Assembly: GCA_038501195.1 (NCBI GenBank)
Contig: JBBPUQ010000002.1
Span: 1,860,001 to 1,924,000 of the forward strand
Length of the DNA: 64,000 nucleotides
Direction of reading: 5' to 3'
Source of the DNA: Nemania diffusa
Lineage: Eukaryota > Ascomycota > Sordariomycetes > Xylariales > Xylariaceae
Part shown: in pieces, positions 12,501 to 25,290 of the stretch
Layout of the letters: each line of letters opens with the position of its first letter
Numbering within the stretch: the stretch's first letter is position 1
The notes under the pieces: generated by a model
What the model saw: the letters and a program-made list of their open reading frames with translations, nothing else
What the model was told of the DNA's origin: nothing
The model's database searches: none
Translations under genes and position numbers: made by a program

Positions 12501-15500
12501 CGGATAGTGGAAGACTGCGCTTGGCCGAACCCTTCTAGAACGCCATAGTGAAACATCTGAAGCCCTTCGTGGCGCACTTCGTCGTAGTAGAGTAGTAGAG
12601 CAGTGGGGCGCTGCATAGTGAGAGATCGGTTCCCACCACCAACCCAAGCCAAGGGCTGCCGCAGGTTCATGCTCATGCATGTCCGTCCAGCGGCGGCGGT
12701 GTCTAGGCGCACTACGCCTGCTATAGGCATAGCCACTCGGAGGCAAGGCACATCTGTGGCCAAGCGCGTCGTCGCTTGATACTGCAAGTCAGAGTGCACA
12801 GGCGGGATTTCGGACCCAATGTGAAGTAGGGACGTGCAAGTACCGGGGCAGCATCACATTCACGCATAGGATAGCCGAACTCTTCCCCATAGGCCGATGC
12901 ATGACGACGTTGTTGGCGTCTCGAATCGGAATAGCTCCTTGGCTCTAGGGACGCAAAGGGAAGCCCGGCGCCGTCGTCGTTATCTCTCTCTCCCTCTCTC
13001 TCTCGACGACGTGCCATGGGCTTCGTCTCGTGATGGAGGAAGCTTACCCCGCTACAGACGTTTGCTGGTAATGGGGTTTTTGTTAGGTATTCTATACTGC
13101 AAACCGGCCGTACACTACCCAGGTGCTTGTCAAGTTCTTATCGCAGCCGGGCGCCTGCATCATGGGTGCTATCTATGGGCTTTTCCACTGTAGGTAAGGT
13201 ACAGTAATGGTAACGGCTGGTTGCTTGCTGATTCATATTGATTGGCATAGGTAGCAAAAGTAATTTCGCTTGCCTGAATTCCGCTAGGTATGACCATATG
13301 ATGAACTATTGATATTGTGTTTCGTGTCTGTTACATAGAGTCTCGAGTAGGTATGGTTTAATTGTCAATCGTCAATCGAGAGTGAATGGTCTCCAGATGC
13401 GCAGTAAACATTCGGGAACTCGATGCCGGGATATTGACTAAGTACAGTATGTAAGCATCTAGATGCAGTGTTAATAATTGGTTGTGGCTTGGCTATTTTG
13501 TATCATTGATTATGCGCAAGTGCTCAATGCAAGGAAGTGTACTTGCTGTCGTCTCGAAGGCCGGCACTGAAGGAGGGTACCATTACCAGTGTTCCGTCCC
13601 TCAGTGCACATCCAAACTGATCTGATCATGTTCTGTACCACCCAGACTATCCAGGCTGCCAGAGCGTGTTTGGATCGACACGTGGGCGGCCCTTGTAAAC
13701 CAATCCTTCGGTATTTTTAGTGTATTTTATAGCGTCTGCGCTAGAGACAGCAGGTAGCGAGTGTTGTCAAGTTCAAAGGATGACAATCCCTCAAGCTCTG
13801 TTGTTCGGTGCATCGGAATAGAAGGGTCAGCTATCATCCAGTTAAACCCAATTATTTATAGACTTAGATGGGTCGAAATCCTCGGGAATAATATAGAGTA
13901 TAGTGTATAGTGTTGATACCCCCGGCTCACGTCGCTTTCTGAAGGCAATCATGCACAATTTGGTTATTTAACTTGAACGTCGCTTAAAGTAAGGGCGACA
14001 AGAGAAAAAGCACAATATCCCCCTAAAAAGACGAAAAAAGCCGAGGTATCTAAATTCAGAGGGGAGGACAGGCCTTGAGTGATGAACAAAACTATAACAT
14101 TCCAGTGGTTAAGCTAGGTAATAACAATTAGCAAATTATATATGACAAGTAAGCTCGTGGATGATGAGGGAAGATGGTGCCGCGGCAATTTGGGATGAAT
14201 TTGAAGAGCCTGTATGTATTCTCTCTCAATAGTTGGTTTGTGAATGAAGGCTGGCTGAGCTTGCCGGCTTATGCGCTCTTTGTCACCTGGACCCGGTCTT
14301 AAATGCATTTTCGGTCAGCACGAGCGACAGCTCTTCATATCCTAGGATGTAGCAACAGTACTTGTAGAGATGGATACTAAGTATGGTCTTCCAGCTCAGG
14401 GAGTGACGGGAGGAAAAGCAAAGCAAAGCTTCACAATACCTACCTATGTAGTGTAATTATTGGCCATTAATTACAAGAGCCGGCTACGTGCCGCACTTAA
14501 ACATATATACAGACTGCGTACTATTAAGTAGCCAGGGGCAGAACACGTGTTGATGCAGTTGCTTTGATCCATCAGCATCTTTCAAACAACACTACCAGGG
14601 ACGTATGTAGGCGGGCATGACTCTGCGCAGGTTCCCGTATTACCTACCTAATTTAGGTACTTGTATGGTAGTAGGTATGTATTCTGTATTTCACGGAGAT
14701 TTTCGGAGAAGCCTCTTCGGGCTGAAAGCTGCTGGGAACTCCGTGGGTAAGTAAGCTACTTACCTAAAATGCAACTTACAAGCCCAATGCCAAGATGATT
14801 GTACGGTCTTGTACTGTATATGGCCAGTATCTAATTGTTAGTGCAACGCTAAAGCTACTCAGAGGCACCATAAGGCGTGTCTCAAGAATGCGGCAGATCA
14901 ATGGTTACCTGTACAAAACACAAGTAAGTTTGACTGTTGATCGGACTCTTGCTACCTGTGGGGGTTTTTCCCATACAAAAACGGAGCAGCGGTACAGTAG
15001 TGTACCGTGCTCAAGTCGCTAGCGGCGACCTAACAATCACTACCCAGCTGATCTCTATATTCACATGCTCACGTGCTTAGCAGTGCTCAACTCCCCAGAA
15101 GATGTGTAGTAAGTACCTACCGATACATTGGTGTTTCAGGGAACTAGCAGCCGTAATGTCTCTTACACATGCTAGAGAATTTCCCTTGTTGCCTTTCTGT
15201 ATCAACCTATTTGTGGGGCCATTATTAGTAGTGATGGGAGTATTACCCAATCAGAGCAGCTGTCTGTAATCCTATTTTAGGATTTGTATTCCGGACGTGT
15301 ATGTACTCAGTACTGAGGAGGGTCGCTGTCAATCTGCCTGACTCCACCCCCATGAAGCTATCTTGATTGATACCTACCAGTCTCTCCCAGAGAGCTCCCT
15401 TCTATTCTCTGTAGGTAGGTACAGAGTATCCTATTGTTCACCTGTCCGCCTTTCCGTTCACCCAATTGTTACCTTGAATATCGCTCCACTGGCGGCAGCT

Positions 15501-16978
15501 GCCGATTAGGTATTTACCTACATCTACCTACATAATTCTCTTCATCCGTATCTGCTGCCGGTACCTACATAAGATAATTGCCTCGCGGGACTGATTTGGT
15601 CAATTACGTATTGTCAAAAGATACCCAGCAGCCTTGGGTGTTTTTTTTATACAGTAAGTCCTGATTTCCAACGTCATACAATCGATCTACATACCACTGT
15701 ACCTGTGCCTTTTTTTTTTCACCAGTCGGCTCCGATCCCCCGGTCTACCTACTCCCATTGTCATTATGCATTCGCCTTACTGCCAGCTCCGGGTGTCTCT
15801 CATTGCGTCGTATTGGGTCTAAACCACATACCTATGGACGCAATAGGGCAGGGTGCAATTTTACGCTTCCAGGCCCCAGCAATCAATCGGTGCATCTGCA
15901 TCTTCACTCAATAGCACTCAATCTGCCGCCCCCGCGCTTCTTCCCGCTGCTGTGCCCATTTGTCCTTACTTGTACATACACCGCAAAGGGCGCGTTGTAC
16001 ACCGTCACTTGGGTCACCTTCATTGTTGTCTTATTGTCGAGATCACATACCTTCTTCGTTCTCCCACAGGTTTGGCCCAAACGTCACACCGACGTCAAGT
16101 GACAGGTCCCTAGACTAGGTAGGCAGGTCGGCTAAGCTCTACTTAGCATGCGGTGCTGAGGCCAAGAGTCATACCACCGCTCAAGCAACATCAAAACGCC
16201 AGCAGCGTCTCTCCCAGCCGTATCGCCTGCACGTTTGCTCAGGCGTGTCTGTGTCTACCTATTTCCTTAGGTAAGAGCAAACGGTCAATTCTACCTCTAT
16301 CGCCCGCCTTCTCGGCCATCGCAAGGCCATATTTCCTGCACTTGCGCCGCCCTAGACTAGTCTGGTCGAGCCATACACCGTTCGCCGTTATCCATGGGAC
16401 CAGTAGATGGTTAGCGCTGGGGCTTCGCTGCACTAAGAGGTAGCCAATCCACATACCTACCCATAGCCCAGCGCGCCTCTTCTCTGTGTCTCCGCCACTG
16501 AAGCCTTCACTTTCTAGTTTATACTCCCAACCTACTGCCTGACCTGGTGCTTGTGGTTGGGTGGTTGTTTCGCTCTTCATCATTACATAGACACCTACTA
16601 AAGCCGCTTCGTGGACAGATACGGCAACATACCTCCTGCTCCCACAAACCTCTCCTGCCTGGCTTTCGAATTGACGACACACCCTGCCGATCTTCTCACC
16701 GCCGACACGGCAGTAGCTTGACTCGAGCAAGGCTCTACCTTGCGCCTCAGATCCAAGCTAGGCCCCTACGTTAGCCGACACCGCCGGATCCGACACCGAA
16801 GCTTCCCTGAGGCGTCAAGCTTACAAGAAGCTCGGTCGAGTATTCCACGTCATGCGCCTGTAGCTACAGATTCGAACCAGCCGTGCAAGCGTTCAAAATC
16901 AGCTACCTCTACTTTTACCGTCCTTGAAACCCATCGCCAAATTGATTAGCAGGTCCCGAGGGACCGCTCGCATTACTC
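9535..16978. other. 7.4 kb gene-free block ending in the G-alpha leader
   Basis: No gene is supported on either strand. All open frames are under about 165 codons, overlap opposite-strand frames and lack domains. A CT microsatellite sits at about 12983–13004, and ACCTACCT/AGGTAGGT tetranucleotides occur around 14640–14760 and 15410–15540. The last kilobase is pyrimidine-rich and may be promoter and 5′ UTR of the G-alpha gene. Confidence 0.5.
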
Positions 16979-16984
16979 ATGATG
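16979..16984 (+). promoter_or_regulatory. Tandem in-frame start codons of the G-alpha gene
   Basis: The sequence reads ATGATGGGC, so two adjacent in-frame ATGs are available. The second (16982) has A at −3 and G at +4 and places glycine at position 2 followed by cysteine at position 4, as needed for N-myristoylation and palmitoylation. The first has C at −3 and would put Met at position 2, removing the myristoylation signal. The second is therefore taken as the real start. Confidence 0.7.
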
Positions 16985-18321
16985 GGCGCATGCATGAGCT
17001 CCAACAAGGAGGATGAGGAGCAGAAGAAACGTAGTCAGGCCATTGACAGGGCCCTCGACGAAGACTCCAAAAAGTTACGGCGAGAATGCAAGATCCTACT
17101 TCTTGGTGGGTTCTCTCTGCTACCGCATCTAGATTACCATCTACTCAGCTTACTAACATTTCCCCCAAGGCTCGGGCGAGAGCGGAAAATCAACTATCGT
17201 TAAACAGATGAAAATTATACATTTAAAGGGCTACTCCGAGGAGGAACTATACAACTATCGCGCCACCGTGTTCAAGAATTTGATAGAATGCGCCAAGGCC
17301 GTCATCATTGCCATGGACCAGTTCAATATAGAACCAGCCAGCGAGGGGACCAAAGATTATTGTGACTACCTCCTTACTTACACCGTCGAGGCAGGCCCGT
17401 CGGCCCGCATAGAAGGCAAAGTCGGTCTTGCAGTGCAAGCATTATGGAGTGATCCTTGCATTGATCGGCTCATGCAACATGCCACTGAGTTTTATCTGAT
17501 GGACTCGGCCGGATAGTAAGTCGGACTCTCCGTCACCTAGATCGTCGTGCTTACCAATCAACAGCTTCTTCGACGAGGTTATGCGGATATGTGGCTCAGA
17601 CTACCTACCAAACGAGATGGACGTTCTCCGCGCGCGAACCAAAACGACGGGCATATACGAGACCAGATTTCAGATGGGCGCGCTCAGTATACAGTAAGCT
17701 ACGTCATAATTACTTGTCGACTACAGAGCTAACTGCCACCTTCAGCATGTTCGATGTTGGCGGGCAACGAAGCGAACGGAAGAAATGGATTCACTGTTTC
17801 GAGAATGTCACGTCCATCATATTCTGCGTGGCCCTCAGCGAGTACGACCAAGTACTTCTCGAAGAAAGCAGCCAGGTAGGTTTCCAATGCCCACGCTAGA
17901 GGTCAGGTTAACTAATTGACATTGGGTAGAACCGCATGATGGAGAGCCTGTTGCTGTTCGACTCGGTTGTGAATTCGAGATGGTTCATGAGAACGAGTAT
18001 CATCTTGTTTTTGAACAAGGTTGATATTTTCAAAGCCAAACTGCCGAGATCGCCATTAGGGAATTACTTCCCGGACTACTCAGGCGGCAACGATGTCAAT
18101 AAGGCTGCCAAATACCTGTTATGGAGATTCAATCAAGTAAACAGGGCTCACTTGAATCTCTATCCACAGTATGTGACATCCAAACTCCAAGCTGTATAGA
18201 ATCTAACTTCCGGACTCCCAGTCTTACTCAAGCAACCGACACATCTAACATTCGACTGGTGTTTGCGGCGGTCAAGGAAACGATCCTCAACAATGCACTT
18301 AAGGATTCCGGCATTTTGTGA
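16982..18321 (+). CDS. gna-3: Group III heterotrimeric G-protein alpha subunit
   Basis: Six exons (16982–17105, 17170–17515, 17565–17693, 17746–17875, 17930–18168, 18222–18321) give 355 aa, the usual length. The N-terminus MGACMSS carries the acylation signal. The P-loop GSGESGKS lies at 42–49, the switch I segment RARTKTTG at 179–186 with catalytic Arg181, switch II DVGGQR at 203–208 with Gln207, and the guanine-specificity motif NKVD at 272–275. The C-terminus is KDSGIL, with no cysteine four residues from the end, so it is not a pertussis-toxin-type target. These features and the overall sequence match fungal group III subunits (Neurospora GNA-3, Magnaporthe MagA), which act at the plasma membrane upstream of adenylyl cyclase in nutrient sensing, conidiation and virulence. 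Every splice junction restores the conserved frame, so the model is firm. Confidence 0.97.
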
Positions 18322-20731
18322 AGTCGGTTCTTTGCATCAGTTAGGGTCATCATGAGCTCCTTTTTTTTCCCTTCCTACATTCTGGAAGTTGAACCTAAAA
18401 AGCATCGGGTTGGAGTTTATGTGGTAATATTGCAGCTTGTTTCCGGGCAAGGCGTTCGGGATACGGCGGAATTCTCTAGGCACATCGCCTTGTTAGCATG
18501 TGGAATGATACACGACTCGCGTTTACCCGAGAGAACGACACATGTGGAGATATTCGGAAGGAGACAATGTCCCGATAAAAGATGATTCCCAGTAGCCCTG
18601 CTTTTGCAGCGCTCAGTATCCGATATTGGATTTATATTTGACGGGGAAGAGAGGACATGTTCGCATCAATAGACCAGAGCCTATGTGACAGTCCGCGCCC
18701 CATGGCAGCGAGATAGGTGGACTGACTGCTGAGCAGAACGGCGGGCAAAGGATACCCTATCATACAAGATGCTTGCTTGTTAATGGATAGTGATAGAATC
18801 TTTGGTTTGTCATTGTCTGGTATTGACATGATAAAGGTAAAGCTTTTTTAAAAGCAACAGGTGACGATCCGTTTCTAAACCCCAAGTTTACGACAGTAGA
18901 AACTCATAATCTGAGAGAGAAGAGTTGAGACCACAGGCCATTCTTGTTTTTAGTTACTGGGGTAATGCTTTTTTACTACCTGCTAAAGTTAAGAAAAAAA
19001 AAAGGAAAAATAATGAACATAAGGCGAATTGTGCCGCCAGACATACTTACTCTGCGTAGTATTTATTGCCATCAATTTTGGGATGTCGGGTGCAAACAAT
19101 CGAAATGTGTGGAGGGCTAAAGTTCATGATGACGTGGGTATCCCTCGTTACTTCTGCAAAGGTGAATATGTCTCTGATGGTTACATGGTGACCGTTGATG
19201 GCACCGTGAAGGCCGTTGATGGCGTCGCGGATATATGCAAGCCGACGGGAGCGGATTTCGTGGGTAGCATCGGAAGCGGGTGATGATGACATTCTCGTGC
19301 GTCTAACGCGCTGCACATGTCTGTGTTGTCTTCGAGCTCCCAATCAATCATCAGACGATAGAATGATAGCGCTCTCTACCTATCTCTTAGCTTCATAGCT
19401 TGTCTTCAACCATTATCTTTACAGCTACTCGTAATTAAAGCCTTATTTAAAAAAAGACCTACCCTGGTAGCTGCGGTATACCGATTTTTATCTCTGTCCT
19501 GTTTCATGTCTTGCCTACCTCAGCCCTCGATAATCAGAGCTATAGAACCGGAAGCTATACGTGCTATATACACCACCACCTATTACGATCCCACCGCAGC
19601 AACAACTATGCAACTCGTATTATCTATACCGCAAGGGAATTACATAATGACTATTATAAGTACCTACTTTATAAGTATTGGCAATCTCTCTATTATTGTC
19701 AGAAAGCAGTTAATACATAGGATTTGAGTCTCCCCAGCAGTCTACAGGTATTATAAATAACTATTACGCTGGTGTGAGGTAACAGATAGCAGAGAGGGAC
19801 AAAAAAGCCAACAGTATGAGTGCCACTGCTGCAATTAATTCATGCATGCAAATGAGCATGGGAACCACCCAAACTCTGCATGCATATGTGTCACCTGCAT
19901 TATCCAATCCAAACATGCTGGGTGGAAGCTTCAACTTCGTCATTGTGCTTCTCACTTTTAGATCGCCACTCCCGCTTCAGATAGGTAGGTAGCTTTAGAG
20001 AGATGCAGGTTTATCTAGATAGTCTTCGTTGCTTCTCCTCTTTCTATCTACCTCTCGCCACAGTCTGACCATAATCCTATTCATTATCCATCTCTCACTC
20101 TCTACCTAAGTACAGAATATCCTCCTCATATGTGAATACATACATAGGCCGCGTTGAAATATCTTTATCGCCTTTTCTTTCTCCGTGCCCTATTTTACTC
20201 CTCTTTGGATAGCATCTCTCCTTTGTTTCCCTACTCCAATAACTCACCATCACTACTGCCACCATCGCCTTCGTCATCCCCGACCGACCTCCTCCTCCTC
20301 GTCCTCCTTCTTCTCGACCTCCTCTCTGCTACACACTTATACTAGATACGACAGGTCTTCGAAAAAAAGACACTAGCTTTCTGACAACCAACCCCCCACT
20401 CCCATCGACTGATCGTTATTCAGCACCATCAACCCGTGGGTACAGGTACCTACCCCTCTTCCATGTTATAGCTCTAGCTCCAAATAAAATGCCAGCTCTC
20501 CAGGGCCCCCTGAGACATGCCCCGCACCCCTCATTCCAGCCATCGAGCTCTCGTCGCTGTACGAATGCGGCAATGCACTTACATATACCTGCTACAGCTA
20601 GCTATAGATAGCTTCTGCTCGTCGTTCGATCTACCTTTTTATTTCAATTCGGGTTTCTTTCTAGTACTTTGCTAATGCTGAAGCAAGCTTAATACCTTCG
20701 TCCCGAATTCCCATCCAATCCATTCGACAGC
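18322..20731. other. Spacer and pyrimidine-rich leader of glycogen phosphorylase
   Basis: No gene is supported. The first few hundred bases are probably the G-alpha 3′ UTR. An 84-codon frame at 19029–19283 and an opposing 98-codon frame overlap and show no domain, so neither is called. From about 20170 to 20340 the plus strand is strongly pyrimidine-rich (tct/cctcct runs), typical of fungal promoters and transcription start regions. CCCCT boxes are listed separately. Confidence 0.5.
20453..20531 (+). promoter_or_regulatory. Cluster of three CCCCT (STRE-like) boxes
   Basis: CCCCT occurs at 20453–20457, 20507–20511 and 20527–20531, about 200–280 bases upstream of the glycogen phosphorylase ATG. 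CCCCT is the stress response element bound by Msn2/4-type C2H2 factors in yeast, where GPH1 is a known stress- and PKA-responsive gene. The pentamer is short, and the cluster may lie inside the transcribed leader, so function is inferred. Confidence 0.3.
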
Positions 20732-23700
20732 ATGGCTTCAACTGAGCAGCGCATACCCGTAAGGGAGCGGCGCCCCTCGATGGGCGCCCCCATCGTCGAC
20801 ATTGTCGGCTCAGTCGGACCCGCTGGCATCTCGAGACCCAAGCACAAGCGCACCTTCACCGGCTTCGGTGCCGGTGAGATCAAGAGCGTTGAGGGTAAGT
20901 TGAGATCCTAGTTATTCATTCGTCTCATTACTTGAGGCTCTCTACGTCTTCAGGGAGTTAATTGGCCATTCTCTTGCTCTGCTCTCTAACCTATTTGTTA
21001 TCCAGCTTCGATCCCCGAGCCCCAGCGCGAAGCTTGGACTAAGCATGAATTTTCCGGCTTCCAGAACAAGGAAGAATTTGAGAGGGAGGTCGTCCGTCAC
21101 GTCGAAACTACCCTCGCCCGAAGCATATACAATTGTGATGAGTCGGCTGCCTACTCGGCTGCCAGTCTAGCTTTCCGAGACCGTTTAGTTCAGGGCTGGA
21201 ACAAAACCCAACAACGCCAAACATTTACAGATAGCAAGCGCATTTACTATCTCAGTTTAGAGTTCTTGATGGGTCGAGCACTCGACAATGCGATGCTCAA
21301 TCTTGGTGCTAAAGATGTTGCTAAAGGTTGGTATAGCCATCTCGGTTGTCGACTCGATGCACCAAACTAGACTAAGGCTAACCAGAATGTAGAGGGACTT
21401 ACCGAGCTAGGTTTCCGCATCGAAGACATTATCGGACAGGAGCACGACGCCGCGCTAGGCAATGGCGGTCTAGGAAGACTAGCGGCATGTTTCCTCGATA
21501 GCATGGCCACCTTGAACTACCCTGCGTGGGGCTATGGATTGAGGTACCGTTACGGTATCTTCAAGCAAGAGATTATTGACGGCTACCAAGTCGAGGTTCC
21601 CGATTATTGGCTCGATTTCAATCCTTGGGAGTTCCCTAGGCACGATGTTACAGTTGATGTGAGTTGCTTGGCACTTAACTAGTCACATTCAACGATATAC
21701 ATGGCTAATAGGTGTTATTATAGATACAATTCTACGGCCACGTTCGCAAAAGCCAGGACGAGAATGGAAAGACAGTAGCCGTATGGGAAGGGGGCGAAAC
21801 AGTCTCCGCTGTTGCCTACGACGTCCCTACTCCTGGGTATGATACACCTTCTACCAATAACCTGCGCCTGTGGTCCAGCAAGGCAGCCAGCGGCGAATTC
21901 GACTTTCAAAAATTCAACAGTGGTGAATATGAAAGTTCAGTAGCCGATCAACAGAGGGCCGAAACCATCAGCGCCGTTCTGTATCCTAACGACAACCTAG
22001 ACCGAGGAAAGGAGCTCCGTGTCAAGCAACAGTATTTCTGGGTAGCCGCATCTCTGTACGACATCGTCCGTCGGTTCAAAAAGTCCAAGAGAAGCTGGAA
22101 CGAGTTTCCCGACCAGGTTGCTATTCAGCTAAACGATACGCACCCCACCCTAGCCATCGTTGAGCTACAGCGTATCTTAATTGATATCGAGGGTCTTGAG
22201 TGGGATGAAGCATGGAATATTGTGACATCAACTGTAAGTATGATCCTTACCAAATTAACAAAATATGTATTGATGACCAGTTAGTTTGGCTATACGAACC
22301 ATACTGTCCTTCCCGAAGCTCTTGAGAAGTGGCCAGTTGGCTTGATACAGCACCTCCTACCCCGTCACCTTCAAATAATTTACGACATCAATCTTTATTT
22401 CCTGCAGTCGGTTGAGAAACGATTCCCTGAAGACAGGGATTTACTGGGACGGGTCTCCATTATCGAAGAGTCTCAGCCAAAGATGGTCCGGATGGCATTC
22501 TTGGCTGTCATCGGGTCTCACAAGGTCAACGGTGTCGCTGAACTTCACTCTGATCTGATCCAGACAACTATTTTTAAGGATTTCGTTACTATCTTCGGTG
22601 AAGACAAGTTCACAAATGTCACAAATGGCATCACCCCAAGGAGATGGCTACACCAAGCTAACCCTCGTCTGTCGGAGCTAATTGCAAGCAAGGCTGGTGG
22701 TTACGAGTTCTTGAAAGATCTTACTCTCTTGAACAAGCTGGAGCTATTCGTCGATGACAAGACGTTCCGAAAGGAATGGGCTGAGATAAAGTATGCCAAC
22801 AAAGTCCGTCTCGCGAAGTACATCAAGTCCACATTGAATATCAACGTAAATCCAGCAGCACTGTTCGATGTTCAGGTTAAAAGAATTCATGAGTACAAGC
22901 GACAACAGCTCAATATATTTGGCGTTATCCATCGATATCTGACGCTCAAGGCCATGAGTCCGGAGGAAAGGAAGAAACAGCAAGCCCGCGTTTCGATCTT
23001 TGGTGGAAAAGCCGCCCCAGGCTACTGGATGGCCAAGCAAATCATACACCTGATCAATAACGTCGGGGCCGTAGTCAATCAAGACACCGATATTGGCGAC
23101 TTATTGAAGGTCATCTTTCTAGAGGACTATAACGTGAGCAAGGCTGAGATGATCATACCTGCCTCAGATTTGAGCGAGCATATCTCTACAGCTGGTACAG
23201 AGTAAGTCGGATTCATCACACCCTCAATCAAATATGTAGGCTAAAGAAAGGACAGGGCATCTGGAACTAGCAACATGAAATTTGTCCTAAACGGGGGTTT
23301 GATTATCGGTACCTGTGACGGTGCCAACGTAAGTCTACCTCCTTTTGATCATCCTCGTGGGTAAACAAGCTAATAAATATCGGTAGATCGAAATTACACG
23401 CGAGATCGGCCAGGAGAATATCTTCCTATTCGGAACGTTATCCGAGGATGTCGAGGACCTACGCCATGTGCACACGTATGGACAGCACCCTATTGACCCG
23501 GAACTAACAAAAGTGTTCGAGGCCATCCAGGGAGGCATGTTTGGTGAACCTAATGACTTTAGCGCTATGATATCTGCCGTCCGTGACCACGGCGACTACT
23601 ACTTGGTATCGGACGATTTCCAGTCGTATATTGACACACACAATATAATCGATTCGGAATACCAAAACCAGGAGGAGTGGATCTCGAAGTGTATCCGTAG

Positions 23701-23788
23701 CGTATCCCGGATGGGCTTCTTCAGCTCTGACCGTTGCATAAACGAGTACGCAGAGGGCATTTGGAATATCGAGCCGCTTGCCGTTTAG
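20732..23788 (+). CDS. gph1: Glycogen phosphorylase (GT35)
   Basis: Seven exons (20732–20894, 21006–21326, 21393–21658, 21724–22233, 22285–23201, 23256–23328, 23387–23788) give 883 aa, the normal length. The enzyme releases glucose-1-phosphate from glycogen in the cytosol using pyridoxal phosphate. Visible family motifs are [13 protein letters not shown], the substrate-site block [27 protein letters not shown], and the PLP block [12 protein letters not shown], where Lys734 carries the cofactor; DGANIEI follows. An N-terminal R-R-P-S (Ser16) fits a PKA phosphorylation site, matching the control of this enzyme by phosphorylation. All six intron junctions preserve the conserved reading frame. 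It sits downstream of the G-alpha gene in the same orientation, but 2.4 kb apart, so the two are separate transcripts. Confidence 0.97.
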
Positions 23789-24360
23789 GAGCTCCAAATC
23801 GACAATTGGTCATAACGGGAGGCTTGGAAATTGCTTAGTTGCCGATGTTTCGTTCGACATAGCCACATTGGATTTCCCGAGACGAAATTTGGCAATGAAG
23901 ACTGAAACACTCGGCAATTGAGAATGTCTTTGCTTTGCTAGAGGACATGATTTCCTCGGTGCCGGGGTTCTCATGCGAAAGTCTATTTCGAGTACTATGG
24001 TGGCGGCAATATCTGTTCAGCACGATCGTTTAGCCCCTTATATAGTAATGATTATGAGAATTTGCAACTTCAAGAGTTCATCAACTCCATCGAGTCCTCG
24101 ATTATTTCTAATAAGACGTAGAACCTTTAGGTGCTAGTTAGGAAATGTGTGTACTCCCGTCCCGTAGAGTGCTGGAGAGGGCAGATGAAAGAGAACTGTA
24201 CCTCTATTACCAAAAATTGGTCTTGTTACGATCGGGCAGACTGAACTCCGGGAACTCATAAACGCCTGGTATAGATTAGAGTTTGAATATTTCGGTCACG
24301 TATTTTGCCTTGTAGCCCTGGCACTTCTGGTGGTAGCGGTAGCCTCACTTACCTTCAGCA

Positions 24361-24526
24361 TTGTCACAGAGCAGAATTGCAGCACTATACCACAACACTA
24401 CTACAAAAGTAGAATGTTTATATATGGCATCGCAACACTGCAAACGGTCAAGTGTCCCATTCTGACAAAATTGCGCTTTTACACAGTAGTGTTGTGTTAT
24501 CGTATTGTAGTTCTGTTTCGTGACAA
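24361..24526. mobile_element. MITE-like element with ~48 bp imperfect terminal inverted repeats
   Basis: The 166 bp unit begins ttgtcac and ends gtgacaa. Its left arm (24361–~24410) and the reverse complement of its right arm (~24478–24526) match over about 48 bases, including the perfect block acaacactact. Most mismatches are transitions (G/A, C/T). The trinucleotide gca directly precedes and directly follows the unit, a possible 3 bp target-site duplication, although this has a 1 in 64 chance of being accidental. There is no coding capacity. Related sequence occurs 650–750 bases downstream. Confidence 0.5.
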
Positions 24527-25159
24527 GCATCCACTTCCATCCCTTAGGTTTTAATCGCAAACATCGCTCTCTCATCATGCAGGGATCGTGTAGAGAGAGT
24601 GTATGAGGTGGCAGGTAGATGTTTAATGTAGCAGGTCCTACAAAAGCAAAAGGACCTTCTTCGGTGTCCTCGGAGAAATAGTTGGTCCTTTTTATGCGAA
24701 CCTGACACGGCAGGGCGGTCTCTCTCAGCCCTTCGATGATATCATCGTATAGTGCTTGTGGCTAGGTAGACACGTCCCTTAAAAACTGGGGACCGTGTGG
24801 TTGCTTTCTCGGGAGCGCGATGTTACTCGGATTCTTGGAAGTGGTGTCTATAAAGGCGATCTTTAGATTGGGAGGGATTTGTCTATCTAGCTAACTGCAG
24901 AGTGTCTTGTGTAGCTGAGGAGCTGAGGCAAGCTAGAGACATTGAGATTAAACGCGTATTCGCTTATGTAGGGGACCCTGAATTGCAAATCGAGTATTTA
25001 GGGTAATAGAGGCGGGCCGTATGAGCAGACGAGGCCATTATGAATATTATCATGTCCCCTCGAACATTATTGTAATACGTGTATAGCGTTATTCAAGAAT
25101 AACCTGCTTAGAGGTATATTACTCAACGTCAAGACTTGTAACGGTCCCATGTATAAGAC

Positions 25160-25217
25160 CTGCAAACGGTCAAGGTTCCCACCTTGACAACACTCTACTT
25201 TTACAGGTAGGGTCGTG
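25160..25217. repeat. Diverged partial copy of the MITE-like repeat
   Basis: This segment begins ctgcaaacggtcaag, identical over 15 bases to the middle of the MITE-like element (24438–24452). It continues with recognisable similarity through tcccaccttgacaa and ctacttttacag. The left arm of the element is not visible here. Confidence 0.5.
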
Positions 25218-25234
25218 GTTTAGTATATAAGGAA

Positions 25235-25290
25235 CTACAAGTGGTCAAAATTCCCACCTTAACAACGTTCTACTTTTAACAACGTCGTGA
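25235..25290. repeat. Second diverged partial copy of the MITE-like repeat
   Basis: Immediately after the first partial copy, ctacaagtggtcaaaa, ttcccaccttaacaacgt and tctactttta repeat the same order of motifs with more changes, many of them transitions. Together they form a degenerate tandem pair of the central and right part of the element. Confidence 0.45.

Noticed and set aside
19029..19343. Overlapping 84- and 98-codon frames on opposite strands between the G-alpha and phosphorylase genes
   Set aside because: The plus frame needs a non-ATG start for its full length, neither shows a domain, and each is open mainly because of a local GATGGC-type duplication.
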